The notes: generated by a model not told the origin, from the letters alone. A stretch of DNA of 64,000 nucleotides from JACJVV01 sp047602755 (GCA_047602755.1 JBLKOM010000002.1:186001-250000); one strand, 5' to 3'. Shown: positions 54,021 to 62,684, counted from the stretch's first letter. Numbers and translations: made by a program.

Positions 54021-54698
54021 ATGCAGTATATCTTAAATATGGCAATAAAACATCATAGACTCCAAGGTGTCTTTAAGCAAGGTAATTCTATTTATACTCT
54101 TAATTTAAACCCAGGTAAACAAGTTTATGGTGAGAAATTACTAAAACAAGGAAACAAAGAATATCGAGAGTGGAATCCTAAGAAAAGTAAACTTGGTGCA
54201 GCTATTTTAAAAGGTATTAGTCAAATAGGTATAATGCCAACAAAAACAATTCTTTATTTAGGATGTTCTTATGGAACTACTTGCAGCCATGTTTCTGATA
54301 TTGTTGGTGAGAAAGGTTTTGTTTTTGGAGTTGATCCAATGCCTAGAGTTATGCGGGATTTTTATTTTTTATGTGAGGAACGTGAGAATATGGCACCAAT
54401 CATGGAAGATGCAAATCATCCTGAGCGTTATGAAAATATTGGCAAAGTAGATGTTGTATTTCAAGATATTGCACAACGTCAACAAGTTGAAATTTTCTTA
54501 AAGAATTGTAAACAATTTTTAAAACCAAAAGGAACAGGAATATTATCAGTCAAAGCAAGAAGTATAGATGTAACAAAAAAACCTAGACATATATTTGATA
54601 ATGTTAGACATCAGTTAAGCAAAAATGCAAAAGTTGTAGATTATCGTGAATTGGATCCATATGAAAAAGATCATTGTTTATTTGTTATAAAATTGTAA
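54021..54698 (+). CDS. flpA: fibrillarin (box C/D RNP 2'-O-methyltransferase)
   Basis: A 225-aa fibrillarin, catalytic subunit of box C/D RNPs that 2'-O-methylate rRNA and tRNA. SAM motif YLGCSYGTTCSHVSDIVG at about residues 80-97, FGVDPMPRVMRDF, DVVFQDIAQRQQVEIFLKN and KARSIDVTKKP are all typical, though the more usual GASGTT reads GCSYGTT here. The last segment DYRELDPYEKDHCLFVI is conserved. Starts at ATG 54021; ATG 54039 (MAIKHHRLQGVF) is also possible. The Nop5 partner gene is at 24.2 kb. Confidence 0.95.
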   Translation: MQYILNMAIKHHRLQGVFKQGNSIYTLNLNPGKQVYGEKLLKQGNKEYREWNPKKSKLGAAILKGISQIGIMPTKTILYLGCSYGTTCSHVSDIVGEKGFVFGVDPMPRVMRDFYFLCEERENMAPIMEDANHPERYENIGKVDVVFQDIAQRQQVEIFLKNCKQFLKPKGTGILSVKARSIDVTKKPRHIFDNVRHQLSKNAKVVDYRELDPYEKDHCLFVIKL

Positions 54699-54717
54699 TT
54701 GTTTTCTTAATGATTAT

Positions 54718-57700
54718 TTAGTCTTTGACGATATACATATATTTCATAACTTCTTTATCTTCATTTCTTATTCTTATTTTATTTTTTATTTGTTTAAATG
54801 CAATTATTACATCATCCTCAGTCCAATTATTTTTTAAAGAAAGATCAATTATATCTTTCATAGTATGTTGCGGATATACTCTTTCTATCCATTTAGCTAA
54901 TTTTTCTATCTTCTCCATATTATGATGATAATGACGTATATGTTTTACTTCATCAGCATATAATTTATCATGTTTTGCAATGTCAATAGCATTTTCAATT
55001 ATTTCTGCAGGCCAATTATGTTCTCTTAAATGTTCAACAACATAAAATAGTTCATGTCCTGAATCAAGACTTTTTAATATATACTTCTCTAATACTTCCT
55101 CTTTTGTTGTATGTTTTTCATCATCATGAAGTTCATAATAATGTATGTGATGAAATCCATGTTTATCAAATAATTTTTTGATTATCGGTGTTTTTTGTAT
55201 TATTTCTTTAATCCAATGTGGAGTATAAAGATATGAATTTATTACAAAACCAAATAAGTATAGTATGATCATAGCTATTAACCCAAATATAAAACTATAA
55301 GCTGCAATCAATAAATTATCTCTGATAAGGATTCCAAATTGTGTTATATTATAATTTAATATTGATGTACTAAATAAATAAATGTAATAAGCAAAGAATG
55401 TAAATGTTGTAGGCAGCATTACTAAATTTATTATTTTTTCAAAAAAGAAACTTATTAAAAATGTTATAATTAGAATTGCAAATGCCGCAATAATTATTTC
55501 ATCTAGCATATAAAAAGATATATTTTGTGTTAAAATATCTACTCCTGCAAGTCCATCACCACCAAGTAAAGATCTAAACCTAAATACTGGCTTCATTATA
55601 AACATAAAAATGCTGCTACAAAATATTCCAAATAAGATTGAGTTAATTGTATGATTTTGTGTTATTCTAAATTTAGCAACATCAATAATAGGTAGTGCTC
55701 TATGCTTAAAATAATTATACCAAACAAATCCTGGGATTGTAAAAAGCATAATTATTGCTATTATGTTCATAATATAAACAAATCCTACTGAAATTTTTGT
55801 AATAATACTAAATGCTGCTGTTTGAAGATAAAATAATGAAGTTTCAGTGAATGAGAATAATGGTAAATGGTTTTCTCCAAAATCACCAAAATAAATTGGA
55901 TTTTGAATACCAGTAAAATATGGCACAATAAAAGTTCCAATTTCAGTGAATGCATGTAATATTAACATTCCTGAAATACCTAAATATATTGTTTTTTTGT
56001 AATGAAATAATCTAATAAATTTTTCATAGAAATTCTCAGCAGATTCTGAAGTTTCCTCCATAAATTTTCCAAATGTCATCTTTTTATGATGTTTAATAAG
56101 AACAAAAACCATTATTATTAATGTTATAACAATAATTAATGCATCTACAGCAATAGCAAGCCATTCCATCATTAAATTAAATACTAAAACAAAAAATACT
56201 AATAATGTCAAATGAATTACTAAAACTTTACCTAATATTTTTATTGGACCATGTGGGAGTCCTTCTTTTACATGTAATGAAGCTAAAAATGATGGTGATT
56301 TAATATTAACTCTAAGTGCAATATAAAATGACATTAATAATAGTAATATTATTCCAGTAATGAATAAATATCTTTCAAAAATAATATTATTATAAATAAG
56401 ATAATAATATAAGTCGGTAACAAATGTTGTATGTTCATGTGATACCTTAGCAAATGCAATTATATTCTTAAATGTAAATGTAAAGAATGTTAATATTAGT
56501 AATATATCAATTGTTTTATGCCTTTGTCCAAATAATACTTCACTAATTGAAGCTTTGAATAATACATATGATAATAAAACCCATGATATTATTTTTTTAA
56601 GGTAATCTAAATCTCCTGGAAGTGTATGTGTAAACTCTAATAAATTAAGAACTATTAATGTTCCAAGTATAAATTCATCAAATCCAATTTCTAATCTATG
56701 TATCCAATAATGAAATCTACTCTGCGTATGTAAGTTAAGGCATTCATCAATGATATGTGGTGCATATCCTTCATTTAATAGTTTTTCTTTGATTTCATAT
56801 TTTCTCATTCCATGTTTATAATGTCTTCTTATATAATCTGTAAGTCTTTTTATTTTTTCATCATCATGATGTATTTTTGTTGTTATAATTCCAAATAGAA
56901 TCATTATTAATGCAATTAGTGGTATAATACTTACAGCAATCCATAGTCTTTTATAATCAATGCTTTCTGCATCTTTAACAAAAATAATTTGTTTTGCAAC
57001 TGCTAGTGTTTGTGCTTGATCAAGGCAATCATCATCTGCAATTGCTTCTATTGTATATTGTATTTGTTGTGCATCAACTAAGCTATCAAAATGCCATACT
57101 ATTACAGGATCAACATTGATTATCTCAAACTTTCTATTTGCTTTAATCATTTGTTCATTAATTATTTCTACAAGACATTTTGGAATTTCCTGGAAAATAC
57201 TTATATTATGAATAGTTGCGGTATTATTAATGTCTATGTCAATAGTAAATGTTGTTGTATTGTCTCTTACTTGATATCTTTGAGTAACATTAACTGCTCT
57301 TTCAGTTTCAATAATCATCTGTTTTATTATCTCTTTTATTCGTAATATTTCCTCTTCATCTTCAATAAGTGTAGTCACTATTCTATCAATTTCTTCATTT
57401 GTAAGTTCTTTTTTTATTCCATATTGGAATGTTTTTGAACTAGTTGCTGGTATAATTGCATTAAAACCAATGATGGGGTTATAGCTTATAACATCAAAAT
57501 CATCGTTAAGTCTAATTATTTCATCTGTATTTTCAGCAAAGTCTTTTGGAACTACAATTTTTAATTGAACATTTACATCAGTATTATACTGATTTCTTAC
57601 CCTTTCTGTAATTATTGTTATCCCATCTCTGATTTCTGGTTTACCTCGTGAGTATTGCAAGAAATTTTCAAACGGTTGTTCAATAATAGTTTGAGTAATA

Positions 57701-59145
57701 TTATATTCATAACTTGATGCAGATGAAGTTTGTTCTATTGTTGGTTCTGTTACTGTTTCGATTATATCTTCATCGATTACTCTTTGTTCATCAACAACTC
57801 CTTCTTGTTGTACTGGGCTACCTATTCCCTGTTGTGCTCTATTATATGCTGTTAATAGAGTTACTGCGTCTCTACCAATACAATTTTCATCAAATGAGCT
57901 ATTTGCTATATTATTAGATGTAGAATTTATTGCTATTGGCAAACTCCAAGAACTTTTTCTCATTCCTGCATCAATAGCTTGAACATGTATGTAAGTACAT
58001 TTTCCAGGATGGATAAAACTATAATTATTTCTCATTAAATTTCCAAAATATCCTTGACTTGGATTAGAACTTATGGGATTTAAAGGTGAGACACTATAAA
58101 TAGTTGCAATTGATTCATTACTTTCTCTATTATATTGATAATAATATGCTTGTAAATTGTATCCAATAATGCTATTATTTTTATCCCATGTTATTTGAAC
58201 TTTATTATCACTAGTTATAATTGCTCTAATATTACTTGGTATTAAAGGATTATTTTTCTGACTATAAAGATAAGCATCACTTTCAAATATTTTTGTTATA
58301 GGTGTATTTGATGAATTTCTTCCAGTAATAAAAAGATCTAGTGCTCCATTATTGTTAAAATCTCCAAATGCTAAACTTCCCCAGTATATTCCTTCAATAC
58401 TTATGTTTGTATCGTTAAAAAATGTACTTCCGTCATTAACATAAAGTTCAGTTATTGCATTTACATGATCATTTCCTAATGTCCCAGAGATTGCTAAATC
58501 AAGGAATCCATTATTTCTATAATCTCCAAGTGCAATACTTCCACGCCAAACTTGAGGAAGATATTGAGACCATTCAGAGCTATATTCTAATACTCCATTG
58601 TTGTTGATATATACTCTTGTGCTTGGATTATTACATATATTAATTCCATTATAATCTGAACACCCTATAACTATCAAATCTAAGAATCCATTCTGATTTA
58701 AATCACCATATAGAGTATTTGTATCACCAACTGCAACTAAATCTAAATCATCACGTTTAACAAATGAAGTTCCATTTTGATTCATATATATTTCAAGAAC
58801 AGGATTATTATTACTGTCTAGTCCTGCAATAGTTAAATCTTCCCACCCATTATTATTTATATCTGCAAAGTTTATTGAACATCTTGTTACATTTGTAATA
58901 TTAAAATCTCTTTTTATTGCATTTACATTATTACCTACTTTTCTAAATTCATATACTATTGTTTTTGCTGATGTATCTTCTCCACAAATTGTTAAATCCC
59001 AAGTACCATCATTGTTAAAATCTCCCCAAGCTTGAGATGAATATTTCAATCCAGTTATACTTATAGAATTATCAACTGTATAATTAGAATTAACAAAACT
59101 TAATGTAAAAATTGCAATCATTGCTAAAAGAAGATATTTTTTCAT
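54718..59145 (-). CDS. giant membrane protein with FG-GAP repeats and UBA-like motifs
   Basis: A 1475-aa protein with a signal peptide (1-20). Residues about 35-300 hold at least five D-x-N-x-D/N-G-x-x-D-L repeats (GDFNNDGTWDLTI, GDLNQNGFLDLIV, GDYRNNGFLDLAI, GDFNNNGALDLFI), an integrin-like beta-propeller probably outside. A fibronectin-III-like stretch (about 300-410) and a helical/beta region with a NxT-rich segment follow. The first membrane helix is near 735-755, then a cytosolic UBA-like motif (about 768-800), about 10-12 more helices, and two more UBA-like motifs near 1357-1390 and 1415-1450. AAGGAGG is 7 bases before the ATG. Its start overlaps the RHH gene stop. Confidence 0.85.
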   Translation of the reverse strand: MKKYLLLAMIAIFTLSFVNSNYTVDNSISITGLKYSSQAWGDFNNDGTWDLTICGEDTSAKTIVYEFRKVGNNVNAIKRDFNITNVTRCSINFADINNNGWEDLTIAGLDSNNNPVLEIYMNQNGTSFVKRDDLDLVAVGDTNTLYGDLNQNGFLDLIVIGCSDYNGINICNNPSTRVYINNNGVLEYSSEWSQYLPQVWRGSIALGDYRNNGFLDLAISGTLGNDHVNAITELYVNDGSTFFNDTNISIEGIYWGSLAFGDFNNNGALDLFITGRNSSNTPITKIFESDAYLYSQKNNPLIPSNIRAIITSDNKVQITWDKNNSIIGYNLQAYYYQYNRESNESIATIYSVSPLNPISSNPSQGYFGNLMRNNYSFIHPGKCTYIHVQAIDAGMRKSSWSLPIAINSTSNNIANSSFDENCIGRDAVTLLTAYNRAQQGIGSPVQQEGVVDEQRVIDEDIIETVTEPTIEQTSSASSYEYNITQTIIEQPFENFLQYSRGKPEIRDGITIITERVRNQYNTDVNVQLKIVVPKDFAENTDEIIRLNDDFDVISYNPIIGFNAIIPATSSKTFQYGIKKELTNEEIDRIVTTLIEDEEEILRIKEIIKQMIIETERAVNVTQRYQVRDNTTTFTIDIDINNTATIHNISIFQEIPKCLVEIINEQMIKANRKFEIINVDPVIVWHFDSLVDAQQIQYTIEAIADDDCLDQAQTLAVAKQIIFVKDAESIDYKRLWIAVSIIPLIALIMILFGIITTKIHHDDEKIKRLTDYIRRHYKHGMRKYEIKEKLLNEGYAPHIIDECLNLHTQSRFHYWIHRLEIGFDEFILGTLIVLNLLEFTHTLPGDLDYLKKIISWVLLSYVLFKASISEVLFGQRHKTIDILLILTFFTFTFKNIIAFAKVSHEHTTFVTDLYYYLIYNNIIFERYLFITGIILLLLMSFYIALRVNIKSPSFLASLHVKEGLPHGPIKILGKVLVIHLTLLVFFVLVFNLMMEWLAIAVDALIIVITLIIMVFVLIKHHKKMTFGKFMEETSESAENFYEKFIRLFHYKKTIYLGISGMLILHAFTEIGTFIVPYFTGIQNPIYFGDFGENHLPLFSFTETSLFYLQTAAFSIITKISVGFVYIMNIIAIIMLFTIPGFVWYNYFKHRALPIIDVAKFRITQNHTINSILFGIFCSSIFMFIMKPVFRFRSLLGGDGLAGVDILTQNISFYMLDEIIIAAFAILIITFLISFFFEKIINLVMLPTTFTFFAYYIYLFSTSILNYNITQFGILIRDNLLIAAYSFIFGLIAMIILYLFGFVINSYLYTPHWIKEIIQKTPIIKKLFDKHGFHHIHYYELHDDEKHTTKEEVLEKYILKSLDSGHELFYVVEHLREHNWPAEIIENAIDIAKHDKLYADEVKHIRHYHHNMEKIEKLAKWIERVYPQHTMKDIIDLSLKNNWTEDDVIIAFKQIKNKIRIRNEDKEVMKYMYIVKD

Positions 59146-59285
59146 TTTATTTCCTCCTTAAGCAAGTCAAGTGCTTTTAATTTCATATAATCAGAAACAG
59201 AAAGTCCTAATTTATTAGCTTTTTTCATAATTTTATTTTTATGAATCCTATCTAAATATACATCAATCTTTACTTTCTTATGCAT
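59142..59285 (-). CDS. ribbon-helix-helix regulator, 47 aa
   Basis: A 47-aa protein with ribbon-helix-helix layout: strand KKVKIDVYLDRIHKNKIM, helix MKKANKLGLSVSDYMKLKAL, then DLLKEEIK. The N-terminal alternation of Lys and hydrophobic residues is the DNA-contacting strand. Its TGA overlaps the ATG of the giant membrane protein (ATGA), and the Shine-Dalgarno of that gene lies inside its last codons, so the two are co-translated. The ATG at 59285 is about 27 bases from TTTATAAA, so the transcript is probably leaderless. An 11-bp-periodic operator covers the start. Confidence 0.75.
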   Translation of the reverse strand: MHKKVKIDVYLDRIHKNKIMKKANKLGLSVSDYMKLKALDLLKEEIK

Positions 59286-59316
59286 GTAATTTACATGTAA
59301 TTTACATGTTTATAAA
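59283..59316 (-). promoter_or_regulatory. tandem operator over the RHH start codon, with TATA box
   Basis: CATGTAATTTA occurs twice in direct repeat followed by CATG (59283-59308). Each joint contains the 10-bp palindrome TTACATGTAA. The 11-bp period equals one helical turn, as RHH dimers prefer. TTTATAAA (59309-59316) is the TATA box, and the operator fills the TATA-to-start interval and includes the ATG of the RHH gene. Confidence 0.65.
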
Positions 59317-59325
59317 TGTTTGCAC

Positions 59326-59727
59326 TTAATATATTAACTTCTTTACGCTTTCCTTTAACTTCTTAATTATTTTAAGTAAATCTTGCTCATAAAATTCCAA
59401 AAAATTTTCAGAAGTTTTTCCTTCATAAGAAATTTGATTTCTAGTTTTTCTTAATAGATTTAAAACTAATTTACCATCATCTTTAATTATTGGAGTATTC
59501 TCATTTATGTATTCTATCAAGAATTCATTGTTTTCAGATTTTTTTCCAATATAATACATATATGCTAACATTAAACCTTTACTTATTTCAAAGTAATATT
59601 CTACTATTCTATCAAAATTTACATATTTTCTTATTATTTTTATTTCTTTTTCTCTTTCAACAGAATTAGAAAAAAGTGATCTAGCCCTTGTTATATTTGG
59701 TAAAATTTCCGTATAGTGTGATGCCAT
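59326..59727 (-). CDS. HEPN-domain protein of NTase/HEPN pair 1
   Basis: A 133-aa helical HEPN-like protein: MASHYTEILPNITRARSLF opening and, near the C-terminus, RKTRNQISYEGKTSENF. The signature RN-x3-Y-x-G (RNQISYEG) recurs in pairs 2 and 3 but the canonical RX4HXY of HepT toxins is not seen: the His position is Ser here, so RNase activity is uncertain. Its start overlaps the nucleotidyltransferase gene by 47 bases, typical of these pairs. Probably a toxin-antitoxin-like module with an inactive or divergent HEPN partner. Confidence 0.75.
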   Translation of the reverse strand: MASHYTEILPNITRARSLFSNSVEREKEIKIIRKYVNFDRIVEYYFEISKGLMLAYMYYIGKKSENNEFLIEYINENTPIIKDDGKLVLNLLRKTRNQISYEGKTSENFLEFYEQDLLKIIKKLKESVKKLIY

Positions 59728-60199
59728 TTGTTATACTTTCTAGTAGGTTTTCTGATACATTATCTGCTTCTATCAGATTTATTTTCCTATGTAACTTTTT
59801 TTCAAATGACTTTAAATCTATGTTCTTAAATTTCGCAATTTTTCTTAAATGTATGAAAATATCTATATCACTTTCGGAAATATCCATTCCTTTTGAGTAT
59901 GACCCAAATAGTATTATTGCTTTTGGTGAAAATATTCCAATAAGTAAATCAAGAATTTCTGATTCATAGATATTTTGTAAATTATATAATCTTTTTCTCC
60001 ATGTAAACTCTTCATTTAATCTATTTGATTGATAAAACATCATATTGCCTTTTTTTCCGATTTTTTTAATCAGTTCTTTTGTTTCTAAATATTTTAATTC
60101 ACTCTGAACAGTATTTGGACTTGCATCTGATAAGCTTACTATTTCTCTAAAGTATAACTCTTTATCAGGATATATAAAAAAAGCATTTAAAGTTTTCAT
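59681..60199 (-). CDS. winged-helix + minimal nucleotidyltransferase, pair 1
   Basis: About 172 aa. Residues 1-75 are a winged-helix DNA-binding domain (YFREIVSLSDASPNTVQSEL, then KYLETKELIKKIGKKGN). Residues 95-170 are a minimal nucleotidyltransferase (MNT) domain: FGSYSKGMDISESDIDIFI with catalytic Asp residues. In MNT/HEPN systems the MNT modifies and silences the HEPN toxin; here the HTH fusion suggests autoregulation. The frame opens at TTG 60217, but ATG 60199 sits about 26 bases from the TATA box centre, so a leaderless start is likely. Confidence 0.8.
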   Translation of the reverse strand: MKTLNAFFIYPDKELYFREIVSLSDASPNTVQSELKYLETKELIKKIGKKGNMMFYQSNRLNEEFTWRKRLYNLQNIYESEILDLLIGIFSPKAIILFGSYSKGMDISESDIDIFIHLRKIAKFKNIDLKSFEKKLHRKINLIEADNVSENLLESITNGITLYGNFTKYNKG

Positions 60200-60210
60200 G
60201 ATATATAATA

Positions 60211-60224
60211 ATATCAATTGATAT
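60211..60224 (-). promoter_or_regulatory. palindromic operator candidate of pair 1
   Basis: ATATCAATTGATAT is a perfect 14-bp palindrome. It lies between a TATA-like TTTTTATATC (60220-60229) and the leaderless ATG at 60199, the place where the winged-helix of pair 1 would repress. Confidence 0.5.
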
Positions 60225-60343
60225 AAAAATATATCGTTTTACAATTAAATTATAAAGTAATAATAAGCATCAATTACTGAGAAGTACCATTAATCATTAA
60301 ACGAATTCTTCTTATCTTCAAAAACTACAGGTTTATTTATAAG

Positions 60344-60380
60344 AATTCACAATTTTTCAATTGCCCTAATTAGTTTTTTC
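60344..60380 (+). repeat. diverged repeat, copy 1
   Basis: AATTCACAATTTTTCAATTG and the following CCCTAATTAGTTTTTTC closely match 63950-63984 (about 28 of 35 positions identical by eye with a 2-base gap). Both copies lie in gene-free stretches of the accessory island. The 294-base gap here between pair 1 and the ORF6N gene holds no reading frame or tRNA that I can see. Confidence 0.4.
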
Positions 60381-60511
60381 AATACTTTAGCATCTCATTT
60401 CACTATCAGTATAACACTAGCATAAACATCCAAAAAAACCAATGATTTCTCTAAAATATTTTCGATTTTATTGACGATAATTATATTAATTATCTATCTT
60501 TAGATGAAATT

Positions 60512-61171
60512 ATGAACTTAGCAATAAAAGAAGACATTAATAACAAAATCTATAGTATAAGAGGCAAGCAAGTAATACTTGACAGAGATTTAGCTAAATT
60601 ATATGGTGTTGAAACAAAAAGGTTAAATGAGCAAGTTAAGAGAAATAAAAATAGATTTCCTGAGAGATATATGTTTCACTTAATTACTAAAGAAAAAGAT
60701 GAACTGGTCGCAAAATGCGACCACCTAAAAAATTTAAAATATTCTTATTCAAATCCTTATGCATTTACAGAACAAGGTATTGCTATGCTTTCTAGTATAT
60801 TAAATAGTGATAATGCAATAATAATAAGTATTAAGATTATCGGTGCATTTGTTGCTATGCGTCATTTTCTGATTGAAAACAAGTGTTTTTTTCAAAAGTT
60901 TCAGCAAATTGATCAAAAGTTAATAGGATATGATGATAACTTCAATAAAATCTTCAAAGCCATTGAAAATAAACAATTAACACCAAATCAAGGCATATTT
61001 TTTGATGGTCAAATTTATGATGCTTTTAGATTTGTAGTTGATTTAATTAAATCAGCAAAAAAAGAGATTATAATTATAGATAATTTCATCGATGAAAATG
61101 TATTGACATTATTATCAAACAAAAGTAAAGATGTATCTGTTATTATAGTAAATGACATAAATAATTTGTAA
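60512..61171 (+). CDS. ORF6N-domain protein, N-terminal part, interrupted
   Basis: A 219-aa product. Residues 8-105 are the ORF6N DNA-binding domain common in phages and mobile elements: KIYSIRGKQVILDRDLAKLYG, VETKRLNEQVKRNKNRFPER and YAFTEQGIAMLSSILNSD. Residues 105-212 lead towards a C-terminal domain (IIIDNFIDENVLTLLSNKSK) but stop seven residues after a 92-bp insertion at 61148. The rest of the family C-terminus is encoded downstream in another frame. ATG 60512 is a normal start. Probably mobile or defence-related. Confidence 0.75.
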   Translation: MNLAIKEDINNKIYSIRGKQVILDRDLAKLYGVETKRLNEQVKRNKNRFPERYMFHLITKEKDELVAKCDHLKNLKYSYSNPYAFTEQGIAMLSSILNSDNAIIISIKIIGAFVAMRHFLIENKCFFQKFQQIDQKLIGYDDNFNKIFKAIENKQLTPNQGIFFDGQIYDAFRFVVDLIKSAKKEIIIIDNFIDENVLTLLSNKSKDVSVIIVNDINNL

Positions 61172-61239
61172 ATGTAAATGTCATTTACTATTTAGATTGT
61201 GACATACTTTACAATAAATTAATGTTGCAATCTATTATA
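61148..61239. mobile_element. 92-bp insertion in the ORF6N gene (MITE-like), flanked by TATTATA
   Basis: TATTATA occurs at 61141-61147 and again at 61233-61239. Deleting the 92 bases 61148-61239 joins ATA to TAT-ACG in frame, restoring DVSVII-YTKETSNK across the join. The insert begins with GTAAATGACAT, whose inverted copy ATGTCATTTAC lies at 61178-61188 (11-bp arms, 19-base spacer). The direct repeats suggest a target-site duplication; no transposase or terminal repeats are seen. Annotation by inference. Confidence 0.6.
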
Positions 61240-61458
61240 TATACGAAAGAGACATCTAATAAACTGCTATTAGCAGAAAATAAATTCAACAAACGATATG
61301 GCAATTTAGAAATAAAACAGTTTGGGAAAAGCCATGATAGGTTTTTAATAATAGATAATGATACATATCATATAGGAGCTTCTCTAAAGGACATAGGTAA
61401 AAAGTGGTTTGCTTTCTCTAAAATTAATATAAATCTAAGAAATAATTTATCGAATTAA
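61222..61458 (+). pseudogene. C-terminal fragment of the ORF6N gene
   Basis: From 61240 the frame encodes YTKETSNKLLLAENKFNKRY and GNLEIKQFGKSHDRFLIIDN, then HIGASLKDIGKKWFAFSK, the conserved C-terminus of full-length ORF6N proteins. It is two bases out of frame with the first part because of the 92-bp insertion. The apparent ATG at 61222 lies in the insertion and is not likely to be used. No Shine-Dalgarno seen. Confidence 0.7.
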
Positions 61459-61526
61459 ATTTATTCTTATCTTCTATTTACTTTATGAATTGTTTTGTAG
61501 ATAAAATTAATATAATCACAATTATC

Positions 61527-61976
61527 CTATATATTTACTGTTATTTTTTTCAGTCTCAAATAAACTCTTTTTGTAAATTCTATGATTTTTTTAGAATATT
61601 CTTTATCAGTTATGCTCCCATAGTAAAGCATTCCATTTCTAATATATCTCAAATGATCTAAAATTTGTATATCATTCTCCTTAAAATTTAAAATTCTAGT
61701 ATAAGATACTTCTGCTTCATGAGCACCAAAACCCGTTGCATTGTAGCCTTTTAAAAGCATATTTGCTCTTATTAATTCCATTAAAATATCATAGCATGAT
61801 TTAACATAATCATTTGCACTTTCATCGTCTATTCCTAACTTTTCAATTTTTCTTAAAAGCAAAGAGTATGAATTATTAGATTCTTTGATTAAAAATTCAG
61901 CTCTAGATTTATCTGGACTTTGAACTTTTACAATTCCTTTTTTTATAAAACTTTCAAAATTCATAATTTGTCTCAT
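61527..61976 (-). CDS. HEPN-domain protein of NTase/HEPN pair 2
   Basis: A 149-aa helical HEPN-like protein. MELIRANMLLKGYNATGFGA is in the middle and the C-terminal signature HLRYIRNGMLYYGSI (RN-x3-Y-x-G) matches pairs 1 and 3. The position of the usual HEPN His is Leu. Its ATG overlaps the TGA of the nucleotidyltransferase gene (ATGA). Likely the effector or partner of that protein; RNase activity not assured. Confidence 0.75.
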   Translation of the reverse strand: MRQIMNFESFIKKGIVKVQSPDKSRAEFLIKESNNSYSLLLRKIEKLGIDDESANDYVKSCYDILMELIRANMLLKGYNATGFGAHEAEVSYTRILNFKENDIQILDHLRYIRNGMLYYGSITDKEYSKKIIEFTKRVYLRLKKITVNI

Positions 61977-62521
61977 AATTCAAACCCACCTGATAATATT
62001 ATTCCATTTGCAAGATTTTCTTTTAGGTTTTTATGTATGTTCTTAAATGAATCATAATAATTAATATTTATCTTTCTATCAAACTTACTCTCAAAAACTA
62101 TTAGGTTAATATTCTTCTCTTTTCGTCCTATTATTGCTATATCTATGTCTGAATTAAATAAATCTTCACCTCTTGAATAGCTTCCAAATAAAATTATTGT
62201 TGCTCCAAGGTATTCATTTTCTAAAAAGTCAACAAGTCCATATTCATAAATTTGGCAAAGATTATCAATTCTTTTGAATTGCATAATATTATGGTTGTTT
62301 TTGTTTAATTCTATAGAATATCTCTTTGTATTTTTATCTTTGATTATGGTTATATAATTGAGTTTTTCAAGTATTGGAAGTGCTTTTAATACTCCTACAG
62401 ACGATACATTTAATTGTTTAGCAATCTGTCTTTGATTTAATGTTATTCCTGCTTTTTTATACAAAACCCTTAAGATTTGTTGTTGTAATGATGTTAAGTT
62501 TTGTTTAGTAATATTAACCAT
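61973..62521 (-). CDS. winged-helix + minimal nucleotidyltransferase, pair 2
   Basis: About 182 aa. N-terminal winged helix (LTSLQQQILRVLYKKAGITL, NQRQIAKQLNVSSVGVLKAL) and an MNT domain FGSYSRGEDLFNSDIDIAII with both Asp residues. Organisation is the same as in pairs 1 and 3, but the winged helix differs in sequence, so the three may bind different sites. The frame also has ATG 62530, but a TATA at 62547-62556 puts the expected start near 62525, favouring ATG 62521. Confidence 0.78.
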   Translation of the reverse strand: MVNITKQNLTSLQQQILRVLYKKAGITLNQRQIAKQLNVSSVGVLKALPILEKLNYITIIKDKNTKRYSIELNKNNHNIMQFKRIDNLCQIYEYGLVDFLENEYLGATIILFGSYSRGEDLFNSDIDIAIIGRKEKNINLIVFESKFDRKININYYDSFKNIHKNLKENLANGIILSGGFEL

Positions 62522-62530
62522 AGTTAACAT

Positions 62531-62550
62531 ATATTAACTTTAGTTAATAT
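62531..62550 (-). promoter_or_regulatory. inverted-repeat operator candidate of pair 2
   Basis: ATATTAACT-TT-AGTTAATAT is a perfect inverted repeat with 9-bp arms. Its outer arm overlaps the TATA-like TTTATATATT (62547-62556), and it ends just before the start of the pair 2 nucleotidyltransferase. A bound winged-helix dimer would block TBP. Confidence 0.5.
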
Positions 62551-62594
62551 ATAAACTTTTTGGTTGAGCACAATTAGTTAAATAAGATTCTCCA

Positions 62595-62684
62595 TCATTT
62601 GATTATTTTCTTGAATGCTTTAATCTCCTTAACAGTAATCTTAACTCTCATTTCCTCATCTATCAAAATTTCAGATTTTGCCAT
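62595..62684 (-). CDS. possible 29-aa small protein
   Basis: A short frame after the HEPN gene of pair 3 encodes MAKSEILIDEEMRVKITVKE followed by IKAFKKIIK. It has no Shine-Dalgarno or own promoter and begins 20 bases after the upstream stop. The alternating charge pattern could form one helix. It may be a remnant or chance; the 173-base gap has nothing else of note. Confidence 0.25.
   Translation of the reverse strand: MAKSEILIDEEMRVKITVKEIKAFKKIIK

Noticed and set aside
59688..59969. 93-codon plus-strand frame opposite the pair 1 nucleotidyltransferase
   Set aside because: Lies inside genes with clear catalytic motifs on the other strand; a shadow frame.
61141..61239. BHB-type mRNA intron inside the ORF6N gene
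   Set aside because: I could not form a central helix with 3-nt bulges at the two junctions, and the internal repeat does not bring the two ends together.
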